Shown: positions 16,701 to 25,361 of the stretch, piece after piece
Layout: the number at the start of each line of letters is the position of its first letter
How positions within the stretch are numbered: the stretch's first letter is position 1
NCBI GenBank assembly: GCA_046331705.1
Contig: JAXLQJ010000015.1
Span: 74,790-138,789 of the forward strand
Length of the DNA stretch: 64,000 nucleotides
Source: JADJOY01 sp046331705 [NCBI: bacterium]
Lineage (GTDB): Bacteria > JADJOY01
Reading direction: 5' to 3'
Notes under the pieces: model-generated
Seen by the model: only the letters and a program-made list of their open reading frames with translations
What the model was told of the DNA's origin: nothing
Databases searched by the model: none
Made by a program: the position numbers and the translations under genes

Positions 16701-18152
16701 ATGAGAACCCCATCGTTCGAATCCCATCCGCCGCACCGCGCGCGACGCCTTGCGGCGCGATCGCTGGCGGCGCTCGCGATCCTCGCGAGCGTCGCAACCC
16801 TGTCGCTCGACGTGGGCTGCAAGGGACGTGGTGCGTCCGCCGAAGCGGAATCGGTCACGTACTACTGCCCGATGCACCCGACCTACACCTCGAAGCAACC
16901 GGGACATTGCCCGATCTGCTCGATGACGCTGGTCAAGCGGAGCGCGCCCACCGCCGGTGGCCTCGCCGGCCCCGCCTCGCCGGCGCCGTCCGCGCCGGCC
17001 GTCGAGGGTCGCGTGGCGGTCACGATTCCGCTCGAACGCCAGCAGCTCATCGGCGTCACCACCGACGTGGTGCGCGAGGTGCCGCTCGAGCGAAGCGTTC
17101 GGACCGTCGGGCGTGTCGCCTACGACGAGTCGCGCGTCCAGCACGTTCACGTGAAGTTCGGCGGCTACGTCGAGCACCCCTACGTCGACTTCGTCGGCGC
17201 GGTCGTCAAGCGCGGCGACAAGCTCTTCGACATCTACAGCCCCGAGCTCTTCGCGACTCAGTCCGAGTACCTGCTCGCCGTGCGCTCGCGCGATCACACC
17301 GGCGCGGGCGCGAGCGAAGAGACCAAGGCACGCGCGGCGTCGCTGGTCGACGCAGCCCGCCAGCGGTTGCTCTTGTGGGACATCCAGCCCGGCGAGATCC
17401 GACGCCTCGAGCAGCGCGGCGAGCCCGAGCGAACGCTCGCCATTCATTCGCCGTACGACGGCGTCGTGGTCGAGCGCAAGGCGATCCACGGCATGCAAGT
17501 CAGCCCCGGCGACACCGTCTACGCCATCGCCGATCTCTCGCAGGTGTGGGTGCTCGCCGACGTCTACGAGTACGAGCTGCCCTACGTGCAGGTGGGGCAG
17601 CGCGCCCGCATGACGCTCTCGTATCTGCCCGGCCGGAGCTGGGATGGAACCGTGACGTACGTGTACCCGACGGTGGAGTCGAAGACGCGCACCGTGAAGG
17701 TGCGGCTCGAGTTCGCCAACCCCGAGCTGCTGCTCAAGCCCGACATGTTCGCCGACGTCGTCATGGAGGGCGATCTCGGCAAGGCCTTGGTGGTGCCCGA
17801 GCGCGCGGTCATCATGACCGGGCTCAAGAGCGTGGTCTTCGTCGATCACGGCGACGGTCGTCTCGAGCCGCGCATCGTGGACCTGGGCGCTCACCTGAGC
17901 GACGGGTACGAGGTGCGGGGCGGACTCACCGAAGGCGAGCGCGTCGTCACCAGCGGCAACTTTCTGATCGACTCCGAATCGCGCCTGGAAGCGGCCGTGT
18001 CGGGCGCCCAACCGGCGCCCGACGCTGGGACGGCCGAGGGCGATGCGAGGCCGAACGCTGCAGAGACGGGTGGCGCTTCGGGCAAGGCGCAGGCGCCGCT
18101 CGGCGGTCACAGCGGACACCTCGGCCACGCGGGTCACGGAGGTGGGTCGTGA
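16701..18152 (+). CDS. cusB: CusB/CzcB-type periplasmic adaptor with heavy-metal-binding domain
   Basis: Predicted 483-aa membrane fusion protein. An N-terminal hydrophobic segment ends near a Cys (SLDVGC, possible lipid site). A small heavy-metal-binding domain follows (YYCPMHPTYTSKQPGHCPIC), with paired Cys, His and Met. Next come the HlyD-type barrel and lipoyl halves (VHVKFGGYVEHPYVDFVGAV, SPYDGVVVERKAIHGMQVSPG) and a C-terminal membrane-proximal domain. The tail is His/Gly-rich (GGHSGHLGHAGHGG) and should bind metal. It links the inner-membrane RND pump to the outer-membrane channel. The stop overlaps the GTG of cusA by GTGA. Gene order C-B-A and the metal domain point to Cu(I)/Ag(I). 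Confidence 0.9.
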   Translation: MRTPSFESHPPHRARRLAARSLAALAILASVATLSLDVGCKGRGASAEAESVTYYCPMHPTYTSKQPGHCPICSMTLVKRSAPTAGGLAGPASPAPSAPAVEGRVAVTIPLERQQLIGVTTDVVREVPLERSVRTVGRVAYDESRVQHVHVKFGGYVEHPYVDFVGAVVKRGDKLFDIYSPELFATQSEYLLAVRSRDHTGAGASEETKARAASLVDAARQRLLLWDIQPGEIRRLEQRGEPERTLAIHSPYDGVVVERKAIHGMQVSPGDTVYAIADLSQVWVLADVYEYELPYVQVGQRARMTLSYLPGRSWDGTVTYVYPTVESKTRTVKVRLEFANPELLLKPDMFADVVMEGDLGKALVVPERAVIMTGLKSVVFVDHGDGRLEPRIVDLGAHLSDGYEVRGGLTEGERVVTSGNFLIDSESRLEAAVSGAQPAPDAGTAEGDARPNAAETGGASGKAQAPLGGHSGHLGHAGHGGGS

Positions 18153-21100
18153 TCGAGAAGCTGATCGCGCTCTCCGCGCGCCGGCCGATCGCGGTGCTGG
18201 TGGTGGTGGCAGCGTGGGTGGCGTTCGCGATCCATTCGATCCGCGGCATGCCGCTCGACGCCCTCCCCGACCTCTCCGACACCCAAGTCATCGTCTACTC
18301 GCGCTGGGACCGCAGCCCCGACATCCTCGAGGACCAGGTCACGTATCCGATCGTGTCGGCGCTGCTCGGTGCGCCACGGGTGAAGACCATCCGCGGCTTC
18401 TCCGACTTCGGCTTCAGCTACGTGTACGTGATCTTCGAGGACGGCACCGACCTCTACTGGGCCCGCAGCCGCGTCCTCGAGTACCTGAGCAAGATTCTGC
18501 CGGTGTTGCCCGACGGAGTGCGCACCGAGCTGGGACCCGACGCCACCGGCGTGGGCTGGGTGTACCAGTACGCGCTCGTCGACAAGACGGGTCAGCACGA
18601 CCTCGCGGACCTGCGCTCGTTCCAGGACTGGAACTTGCGCTACGCGCTGCAATCCGTGCCGGGAGTGGCGGAGGTGGCGTCGATCGGCGGCTTCGTCCGC
18701 CAGTACCAGGTCACCGTCGATCCCAACCGCCTGGTCGCGTACGGCCTCTCGGTGATGCAGGTGGCCGAGGCGATCCGCAAGGCCAACGTCGAGGTGGGCG
18801 GGCGCCTGATCGAGGTGAGCGGCGCCGAGTTCATGGTGCGCGGCCGCGGCTACGTGAAGAACGTCGCCGACCTCGAGCAGGTGGTGCTCAAGACCGACGA
18901 GCAAGGAACGCCCGTCCTGATGCGCGACGTGGGGCGCATCCAGCTCGGTCCCGACATCCGTCGCGGTGTCGTCGATCTCGACGGCCAGGGCGACGCCGTG
19001 GGCGGCGTGGTGGTGATGCGCCACGGCGAGAACGCCCTCGACGTGATCCGCGCCGTGAAGCAGAAGCTCGCCGAGTCCCGCGGGTCGTTGCCGGCGGGTG
19101 TGGAGATCGTGCCGGTCTACGACCGCTCGGAGCTGATCACGCGCTCCATCGACACGCTCGTTCACGAGCTGATCGTCGAGATGCTGATCGTCCCGGGGTG
19201 ATCTTGCTCTTCCTGTGGCATCTGCCGTCGGCCGCGATCCCCATCGTCACGCTGCCGATCGCCGTGCTGTTCGCGTTCATCCCGCTGCGCTGGATGGGTC
19301 TCTCCAGCAACATCATGAGCCTGGGCGGATCGCGGTCGCGATCGGCGCGCTCGTGGATGCGGCGGTGGTGGTGGTCGAGAACGCTCACAAGCGCCTCGAG
19401 GTCTGGGAGCGCGAAGGCCGTCACGGCGACTACCGCGAGGTGCTGGTCAAGGCCATTCAAGAGGTCGGCCGGCCGAGCTTCTACTCGCTGCTCGTGATCG
19501 CGGTGTCGTTCCTGCCGATCTTCGCCCTCGAAGCGCAGGAAGGCCGGCTCTTCAAGCCGCTCGCGTTCACCAAGAACCTGTCGATGGCGATCGCGGCGGT
19601 GCTCGCCGTGACGCTGGATCCTGCCCTTCGGATCTTGGTCACCCGGGTGACGCCGTTTCGCTTTCGGCCGCGTGCGCTGGCCTCGGTGGCGAACGCGGTG
19701 CTCATCGGCAAGCTCCATCCCGAGGAAAAGCACCCCGTCAGCCGCGTGCTGATCCGGCTCTACGCGCCAGTGAATCGCTTCGCGTTGCGGCATCCGGGCT
19801 GGATCATCGGCGCCGCGATCGCCGTGGTGCTAGCGACCATTCCCGTCTATCGCTCCCTCGACGCCGAATTCATGCCGCCCCTCAACGAAGGGGCGGTGCT
19901 CTCATGCCCACCACGTTGCCGGGCATCTCGGTCACCGAGGCTGAGCGCTGGCTCCAGGTTCAGGATCGTCTGCTCAAGACGATCCCCGAGGTCGAGCGCG
20001 TGTTCGGCAAGGCCGGCCGCGCCGAGACTTCGACCGATCCCGCGCCGTTCTCGATGGCGGAGACCAACGTGGTCTTGAAGCCCGAGAGCGAGTGGCGTTC
20101 CCGCCAACGCTGGTACTCGGGGTGGGCGCCCGATTGGCTGAAGCGCACGCTGGCTGGCACCGCTCTGGCCCGAGAAGCTCACCTGGGACGAGCTGGTGGC
20201 GGAGATGGACCAGGTGTCCGGCTTCCCGGCACCACCAACGCCTGGACGATGCCCATCAAGAACCGCATCGACATGCTCACGACCGGCGTGCACGCCCGTC
20301 GGCGTGAAGATCTTCGGCGCCGATCTCGCCGAGATCGAACGGATCGGCATCGAGCTGGAGCGCATCCTGCCAGCCGTGGAAGGCACGCGCAGTGTGTTCG
20401 CCGAGCGGGTCGCAGGTGGCTATTTCCTCGACTTCGATCTCAAGCGCGGTGAGCTGGCGCGCTACGGCTCTCGGTCGAGGACGCACAGATGACCATCCAG
20501 ACTGCGATCGGCGGCGAAACATCACCACCACCGTCGAGGGTCGCGCGCGATACCCCGTGAATCTGCGCTACCCGCGCGAGCTGCGCGACAACGTCGAGAG
20601 CCCGCGCCGCGTGCTGGTGCAGACGCCGAGCGGCGCGCAGATCCGCTCGAGCAGCTCGCCGACATCCGGCTCACCCTCGGACCGTCGATGATCCGCGACG
20701 AGAATGGGAGGCTCGCCGGTTACGTGTACGTGGACGTGGATACGTCCAAGCGCGCCATCGGCGGCACATGGCCGACGCCAAGGCGCTGGTCGCAAGCCAG
20801 CTTCGTCTGCCCGAGGGTTACGCTGCAGTGGAGCGGTCAGTACGAGGCGATGGAGCGCGTGCGCGAGCGGCTCATGATCGTGGTGCCGATCACGCTGGCG
20901 ATCATCTTCGCGCTCATCTACTGGAACACGGGCTCGGCGATGCGGACCGCCATCGTGCCCGTGGCGGTGCCGTTTTCGATGGTGGGTGCGGTGCTGTTGC
21001 TCGCTGCTCGGCTACCACATCAGCATCGGTGTGTGGGTCGGGATCATCGCGTTGCTCGGTCTCGACGCCGAGACCGGCATCTTCATGTTGCTCTACCTCG

Positions 21101-21398
21101 ATCTCGCTTACGACGAGTGGCGCGCCAAGGGCCAGATGCGCTCGCTCGCCGATCTGCGAGAGGCAATCCACCACGGTGCCGTGATGCGCGTGCGGCCAAG
21201 GTCATGACCGTGGCATGTGCCTTCATGGGGCTGGTGCCGATCCTGTTCTCGACCGGCAGCGGCGCCGACGTCATGAAGCGCATCGCTGCACCCATGATCG
21301 GCGGGCTCGGCACCAGCTTCGTGATGGAGCTGGTCGTGTATCCGGCGATCTACTTGCTGTGGCGCTCCCGCGAGCTGCGTCGCGAGGCCACGTCATGA
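18149..21398 (+). pseudogene. cusA: CusA-family heavy-metal RND pump, interrupted by about 13 frame changes
   Basis: The first 350 codons from GTG 18149 are an intact CusA N-terminus (ALPDLSDTQVIVYSRWDRSP; FSDFGFSYVYVIFEDGTDLY). The rest of the pump is present and well conserved but hops between frames near 19195, 19330, 19900, 20160, 20227, 20287, 20468, 20518, 20643, 20766, 20823, 21000 and 21193. Each hop can be explained by loss of one or two bases. Blocks include ALVDAAVVVVENAHKRLEVW (TM4 proton relay Asp), PGTTNAWTMPIKNRIDMLTT, YGLSVEDAQ and the C-terminal VMTVACAFMGLVPILFSTGS. Stops appear only out of frame. The combined length equals a normal 1040-1080-aa CusA. This pattern suggests sequence error more than decay; the organism probably has a working pump. 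Confidence 0.85.
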
Positions 21399-21469
21399 GC
21401 CTTGGATCGCTGCCTGCCGGGCGCAGCACCCACGGTGGCGGCGCTCGCCGCCGGGAGGCGTGGCGATGA
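21395..21469 (+). CDS. possible 24-residue coupled peptide
   Basis: ATG at 21395 overlaps the cusA stop (ATGA), and the TGA at 21467-21469 overlaps the ATG of the cytochrome gene (ATGA). The short frame would thus bridge translation from cusA to the cytochrome. The peptide is Arg/Gly-rich with no recognisable domain. It may be a chance frame inside the intergenic ribosome-binding region. Confidence 0.2.
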   Translation: MSLGSLPAGRSTHGGGARRREAWR

Positions 21470-22128
21470 GTCGCCTCGGTTGGCTGGCACTCGGTCTGTG
21501 CGCGGGGATCGCAGGGACGTCCGCCGCGATCGTCGGCGTGGCGCTCCACGGCGGCATCGGCGCGCGCGGCGAGCCGTCGTCGGCGGAGGCGCTGCTGGCG
21601 CGGCGGATCCGGCACCTCGCCATTCCACGCGCGGCGCGCGCACGAGCCAACCCGGTACCCGCGAGCGCCGCGGTGATCGCCGCCGGACGCACGCACTGGG
21701 CCGATCACTGCGCGTCGTGTCACGGCAACGACGGGCGCGGGGACACGCCGCTCGGCCGCGGCCTCTACCCACGGGCGCCGAACATGCAGCTCGAGGCCAC
21801 CCAGGGTCTCGCCGACGGCGAGCTCTTCTACATCATCGAGAACGGAGTGCGTCTCACGGGAATGCCGGCGTGGGGCGGTGCCACGGACGAGTCCGCGAGC
21901 GAGACCTGGCATCTCGTCCATTTCATTCGCCATCTGCCCGAGATCACGCCGGAGGAAGCGGCCGCCATGGAGGCGCTCAATCCCAAGACCGCGGCCCAGC
22001 TCGCGGACGAGGAGGAGACGCGGCGCTTCCTCGAAGACGATTCCGGGTCGAATGAATCCGATCGAACAAACGGCGACGCGCCACCGTCTAACGAAGCGAG
22101 TCGAGAGAAACCGGAGCCGGGCCGATGA
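21466..22128 (+). CDS. c-type cytochrome of the copper operon
   Basis: Predicted 220-aa periplasmic monohaem cytochrome c. An N-terminal hydrophobic anchor or signal occupies residues 4-30. Haem is attached at CASCH (about residues 84-88), and the distal Met ligand is likely in RLTGMPAWGG. The C-terminal 45 residues are acidic and polar. An in-frame GTG two codons earlier is possible, but GGGAGGCG favours ATG 21466. It overlaps the next gene by ATGA. Its place in a Cu efflux operon suggests redox handling of the metal or electron disposal. This is inference. Confidence 0.85.
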   Translation: MSRLGWLALGLCAGIAGTSAAIVGVALHGGIGARGEPSSAEALLARRIRHLAIPRAARARANPVPASAAVIAAGRTHWADHCASCHGNDGRGDTPLGRGLYPRAPNMQLEATQGLADGELFYIIENGVRLTGMPAWGGATDESASETWHLVHFIRHLPEITPEEAAAMEALNPKTAAQLADEEETRRFLEDDSGSNESDRTNGDAPPSNEASREKPEPGR

Positions 22129-22445
22129 CTCGCGCCACCAAGCCCATCATTCATGCAGCGGTGTCGGCCGCCTTCGCGTTCGCAGGCCTCGCCCACGCTC
22201 ACGAGGGACACGAGCACAAGCTGATGGGAGTCGTCGCGGCTTTCGACTCCGCGCACGTCGAGGTGAAGGGCACCGACGGCGCCACCCAATCGATCCAGCT
22301 CGCGCCCACCACGCAATTCAAGAAAGCGAATCAGTCCGCGACCGCTGCCGATCTCGTCCCGAACGGCAAGGTCGTCGTGAAGTACCGGGAGTCGAACGGC
22401 CAGAAGACCGCCACGGAGATCAGCGTGCCCGCCGCGGCGAAGTAG
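22125..22445 (+). CDS. small periplasmic His-containing protein (DUF5666-like)
   Basis: Predicted 106-aa exported protein. The signal peptide ends at AHAHEG near residue 26, leaving a mature N-terminus HEGHEHK that could bind copper. The body is a single small beta barrel (MGVVAAFDSAHVEVKGTDG, VPNGKVVVKYRESNG), an OB-like arrangement seen in short copper-related periplasmic proteins. It is coupled to the cytochrome gene by ATGA and is the last gene of the island before a hairpin. Confidence 0.65.
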   Translation: MTRATKPIIHAAVSAAFAFAGLAHAHEGHEHKLMGVVAAFDSAHVEVKGTDGATQSIQLAPTTQFKKANQSATAADLVPNGKVVVKYRESNGQKTATEISVPAAAK

Positions 22446-22563
22446 TCGCCATCGCGTCGAACCGGGCACACGCCACCGACCCGAGGCTCCCGCCAATCCA
22501 TCGCCCCTCCCGGGCCGGTCCGTCGCTCGCAGCGCTCATGGGGAGCGCCCGAGTCTCGGGCCG

Positions 22564-22591
22564 GCCCGCCTTGTTTCACGCAAGAGCGGGC
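22564..22591. terminator. hairpin between copper operon and toxin gene
   Basis: GCCCGC-CTTG at 22564-22573 pairs with CAAG-(A)-GCGGGC at 22581-22591, leaving one bulged A and a 7-nt loop. It lies in the 170-bp gap between convergent genes. The T tract is short. Confidence 0.4.
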
Positions 22592-22615
22592 GTTCACGGG
22601 GGAGCGTGGCGCCAC

Positions 22616-23005
22616 TCACCAAACCGTCACCAACCCGCGAGCGCGCCGCAAGGCTCGATCCGGCGTCACGAGGCGAGCGCGATACTGGACGCTCGCCGCC
22701 GCGATCAGGCGATCTGCCGGGTCGCCGTGAAGGCCAAACGTCGTCGAAAGAACCGCAATCTCCGGGGTGATCTGCAGCACCTGAATTGCTCGTGCTCGGA
22801 GTGCGGCTCGTAGGAACTCGAGCGTGTCTCCGCCCACGTCGAGGCGACCGTGGCTGACGAGCATCGCAACCTCCCACAGCGTCACGTCGACGACGGCGAG
22901 CTCACCTTGGCCCGCGGCCGCCTCGATCGCAGCGCGCGCCGCACGGCTCAAGCGCGATGGATCCAGCGCGTCGTAGAGAAATGGCGCCGTGTCAACGACG
23001 AGCAT
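22616..23005 (-). CDS. PIN-domain (VapC-type) toxin
   Basis: Predicted 129-aa ribonuclease toxin. PIN acidic residues are visible: Asp in MLVVDTAPFLY, Glu in LWEVAMLV, Asp in DPADRLIAAA and Asp in LVTPDRAL. It would cleave structured RNA such as tRNA when free of its antitoxin, using Mg2+. The start overlaps the end of the antitoxin gene by 14 bp. This VapC-like toxin is paired here with a Phd/YefM-type antitoxin, a common mixed pairing. It lies at the trailer side of the CRISPR array. Confidence 0.88.
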   Translation of the reverse strand: MLVVDTAPFLYDALDPSRLSRAARAAIEAAAGQGELAVVDVTLWEVAMLVSHGRLDVGGDTLEFLRAALRARAIQVLQITPEIAVLSTTFGLHGDPADRLIAAASVQYRARLVTPDRALRRARGLVTVW

Positions 23006-23255
23006 GCTCGTTCGAACGTTTATCGGCGTTCCAGGTCACGTCGACGGGAGACTCGATGTCTCCGATTCGGCAGTGGGCTCGAAATCGTTGCAACTCCGCC
23101 TGCGCGACTTTCACGTCGTCCGCGGCTGGCATCAGTTGCGCGATCACGACACCCCGTGACGTGACGTCCAGCACTGACCCGCGCCGCACCTGCGTCAGGT
23201 AGCGGGGAAGGTTCTGTCGGAGCTCGGTCACATTGATGCGCGCGCGTGCCGTCAC
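22992..23255 (-). CDS. Phd/YefM-type antitoxin
   Basis: Predicted 87-aa antitoxin. The N-terminal dimerisation and DNA-binding part (INVTELRQNLPRYLTQVRRG, then VTSRGVVIAQLMPA) matches the Phd/YefM family: IxxTELRxxLxxyLxxVxxG followed by a ThxGxPVAxL-type strand. The C-terminal third should wrap the toxin. It would repress its own operon, probably at the palindrome at 23285-23301. It overlaps the toxin gene. Confidence 0.88.
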   Translation of the reverse strand: MTARARINVTELRQNLPRYLTQVRRGSVLDVTSRGVVIAQLMPAADDVKVAQAELQRFRAHCRIGDIESPVDVTWNADKRSNEHARR

Positions 23256-23284
23256 GGTCGTATCTCTCGGTGTCGGGTCGAAGT

Positions 23285-23301
23285 GTACAATTCAAATGTA
23301 C
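23285..23301. promoter_or_regulatory. 17-bp AT-rich palindrome, candidate antitoxin operator
   Basis: GTACAATTCAAATGTAC is symmetric at seven of eight pairs around a central C. It is centred about 38 bp upstream of the antitoxin start in a genome of about 70% GC, where such an AT-rich palindrome stands out. Phd-type antitoxins bind short palindromes at this position. Confidence 0.5.
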
Positions 23302-23410
23302 GTATCGCGCTGGCCCCGCGCAAGCCGTCACGATGGGACCCGCATCGCTCTGGAAGTCGCCTGGCCGAAGCCGCATGCCGTACGGATCTTCGGCTGCGGC
23401 CACGAGCGAC

Positions 23411-24939
23411 GGTCGATCCCCGCGCGCGCGGGGAGACCGCGCACGGGCGGCGCGCCGGACGTCGTGGCGAGGTCGATCCCCGCGCGCGCGGGGGAGACGC
23501 CCGATGCGGTGACGGTACGATCCGCGATCCAGGTCGATCCCCGCGCGCGCGGGGAGACCCGCGATGGTCTTCTGATCGAGCGCCGCGAGGGGTCGATCCC
23601 GCGCGCGCGGGGGAGACGCGGTGGTGACGGACCTGCCGTATGGGCTGGCGGGTCGATCCCCGCGCGCGCGGGGGAGACCCTTCGACGCTGCGAACGCGTC
23701 GATCTCCTCGAGGCCGATCCCCGCGCGCGCGGGGAGACCGCAACGCAAACGTGCGCTGCACGCCTACGTAGGGTCGATCTCCGCGCGCGCGGGGAGACAA
23801 CCAGGCGTACGGGGTCACCTACACCGGCGACCAGGGTCGATCTCGCGCGCGCGCGGGAGACCAGTCGAACAACTCCCGCAAAAAGGATCGAGGAGGTCGA
23901 TTCCCCGCGCGCGCGGGGGAGACCGGGTGGTGGCACCGAGAAGTCGCCGGACTGGATCGAGGGTCGATCTCGCGCGCGCGGGGAGACGCCGGCGGCTCAG
24001 GCTCCATCGGCCGCCGGTTGGGTCGATCTTCCCGCGCGCGCGGGGAGACTGACGGGCGGAGCTTTTCTTCGGGCGCGGGCCGGTCGATCTCGCGCGCGGG
24101 AGACAGCCCAATCGGGGAGCCGAGGGGCGCGTCGGGTCGATCCCGCGCGCGCGGGGAGACCAACGAGAGGAGCTAACCGTGGAAATGACCTGGGGTCGAT
24201 CCCCCGCGCGCGCGGGGAGACGGACAGCACGCTCTGCGCGGCGCCCTGTGACGGGTCGATCCCCGCGCGCGCGGGGGAGACTGGCTACGGTGACATACCA
24301 GTGCGTGGCATGGGGCTCGATCCCCGCGCGCGGGGGAGACCGTGACGCTGGCGCTGACGAGGCCGTGCTCACGGGTCGATCCCCGCGCGCGCGGGGAGAC
24401 AAGCAGTGGGACCACGGCGTCCCGGGCGTCGAGGGTCGATCCCCGCGCGCGCGGGGGAGACGCATCCTGTCTGGCCTGCCGCGAGGAGTGCTGGGGTCGA
24501 TCCCCGCGCGCGCGGGGAGACCGACCCCCGCGGCGCGACCTCACGCCCGGATGATCGATCCCCGCGCGCGCGGGGGAGACCCTTCCGGACCGAGCCGCAC
24601 GTCCTTCCGGAAGGGTCGATCCCCGCGCGCGCGGGGGAGACGCAGGCGATGGCCGTTCCACATGGTGGACGTGGGGTCGATCCTCGGCGCGCGGGGGAGA
24701 CCTCGACCTCGAACACCTCGCCCCTTGAACACCAGGGTCGATCCCCGCGCGCGCGGGGAGATTCGCGGCTGGGCGGAGACGCTGGAGACACAAGGTCGAT
24801 CCCCGCGCGCGCGGGGGAGACCTCCTCGACCGGCGGACACAGCACCATCTCGAGGGTCGATCCCCGCGCGCGCGGGGGAGACTCAGCCCCGGAGGAGCGA
24901 TCCCATAGACGAGGTCGATCTCGCGCGCGCGGGGGAGAC
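23411..24939 (-). CRISPR. type I-E CRISPR array, 26 repeats and 25 spacers
   Basis: Repeats recur every 59-65 bp. On the minus strand, the cas-gene direction, the 28-nt consensus starts GTCTCCCCC, has the self-complementary core CCCCGCGCGCGCGGGG and ends GATCGACC. This is the standard I-E layout for Cas6e cleavage after the hairpin. Repeat starts (plus coordinates) include 23411, 23471, 23532, 23591, 23651, 23712, 23772, 23835, 23895, 23962, 24021, 24082, 24135, 24194, 24254, 24315, 24374, 24434, 24495, 24553, 24614, 24675, 24736, 24794, 24855 and 24913. Spacers are mostly 33 nt (30-38). Many repeats differ by one C or G in a run or by single changes, and the copy at 24082 is only 23 nt. The left (trailer) half is the more irregular. 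Confidence 0.98.
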
Positions 24940-24992
24940 TGTCAGACCCGTGACGTCTGGTTGCCGATGATCGCGTGTTCGCACCTCCAAGG
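24940..24992 (-). promoter_or_regulatory. expected CRISPR leader, only 53 bp
   Basis: The leader should precede the first repeat on the minus strand, here between the cas2 stop and the repeat at 24913-24939. Only 53 bp are available, with no A/T tract and no clear promoter. The leader must extend into the 3' end of cas2, or the array may be read through from the cas operon. Confidence 0.4.
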
Positions 24993-25361
24993 CTACGGGC
25001 TCTCGCCCGGGCCGGTTGCGGATGGTGACGCTGGTGCCTCGGCGGACGTGGCTGGCCCGGCTTCGGGAGCACGCGTGCGCGCGACGAGGACGCCGTCGAC
25101 CTCACAGAGCTCTCGGGGTGGGCTGCCGAGGGTCCGGACGCCCAGGCCGCCGGGTAGGTCCTTCTCGACCCAGCTCATCACCACGCCGCCCTGGCCCAGG
25201 GACCCGGACCACTCCTGGCAGACGTCCCACACGCGGTCGCGTACGGCCGGAGTCATGCGCGGGGAAACGTACACGCCGGGCGCGATCTCGAGCATGCAGG
25301 AGGCGAGGAATCCGCGATACCGGTCCGGCACGTCACGCGTCACCACCATCGTCGCTGTCAC
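24993..25361 (-). CDS. cas2: Cas2 (type I-E)
   Basis: Predicted 122-aa adaptation protein. The first strand MVVTRDVPDRYRGFLASCML and following LEIAPGVYVSPRMTPAVRD match Cas2e. WVEKDLPGGLGVRTLG covers the last part of the fold. About 28 C-terminal residues are Ala/Pro/Ser-rich and beyond the normal domain. GTG 25361 is preferred because AAGGAG lies seven bases upstream; ATG 25349 is the alternative. The gene overlaps the cas1 end by 29 bp. With Cas1 it forms the integrase that adds spacers at the leader end. No exonuclease domain is fused. Confidence 0.93.
   Translation of the reverse strand: MTATMVVTRDVPDRYRGFLASCMLEIAPGVYVSPRMTPAVRDRVWDVCQEWSGSLGQGGVVMSWVEKDLPGGLGVRTLGSPPRELCEVDGVLVARTRAPEAGPATSAEAPASPSATGPGESP

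Noticed and set aside
15255-18137. 960-aa open frame on the minus strand across the cusC/cusB region
   Set aside because: It is antisense to two clearly homologous genes. Its His/Arg/Ala-rich composition is what GC-rich complementary frames produce.
18149-21398. Programmed frameshifting in cusA
   Set aside because: There are too many shifts, no slippery heptamers at the sites, and no reason for such coding in an RND pump.
23233-24345. Long frames with repeated RSPRARG-type units over the CRISPR region, on both strands
   Set aside because: These translate the CRISPR repeats; frames of similar kind exist on both strands and shift with the repeat indels.
24993-25361. Cas2-DnaQ fusion
   Set aside because: The Cas2 C-terminal extension is only about 28 low-complexity residues and has no exonuclease motif. 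The DnaQ-like protein is a separate gene at 34129.
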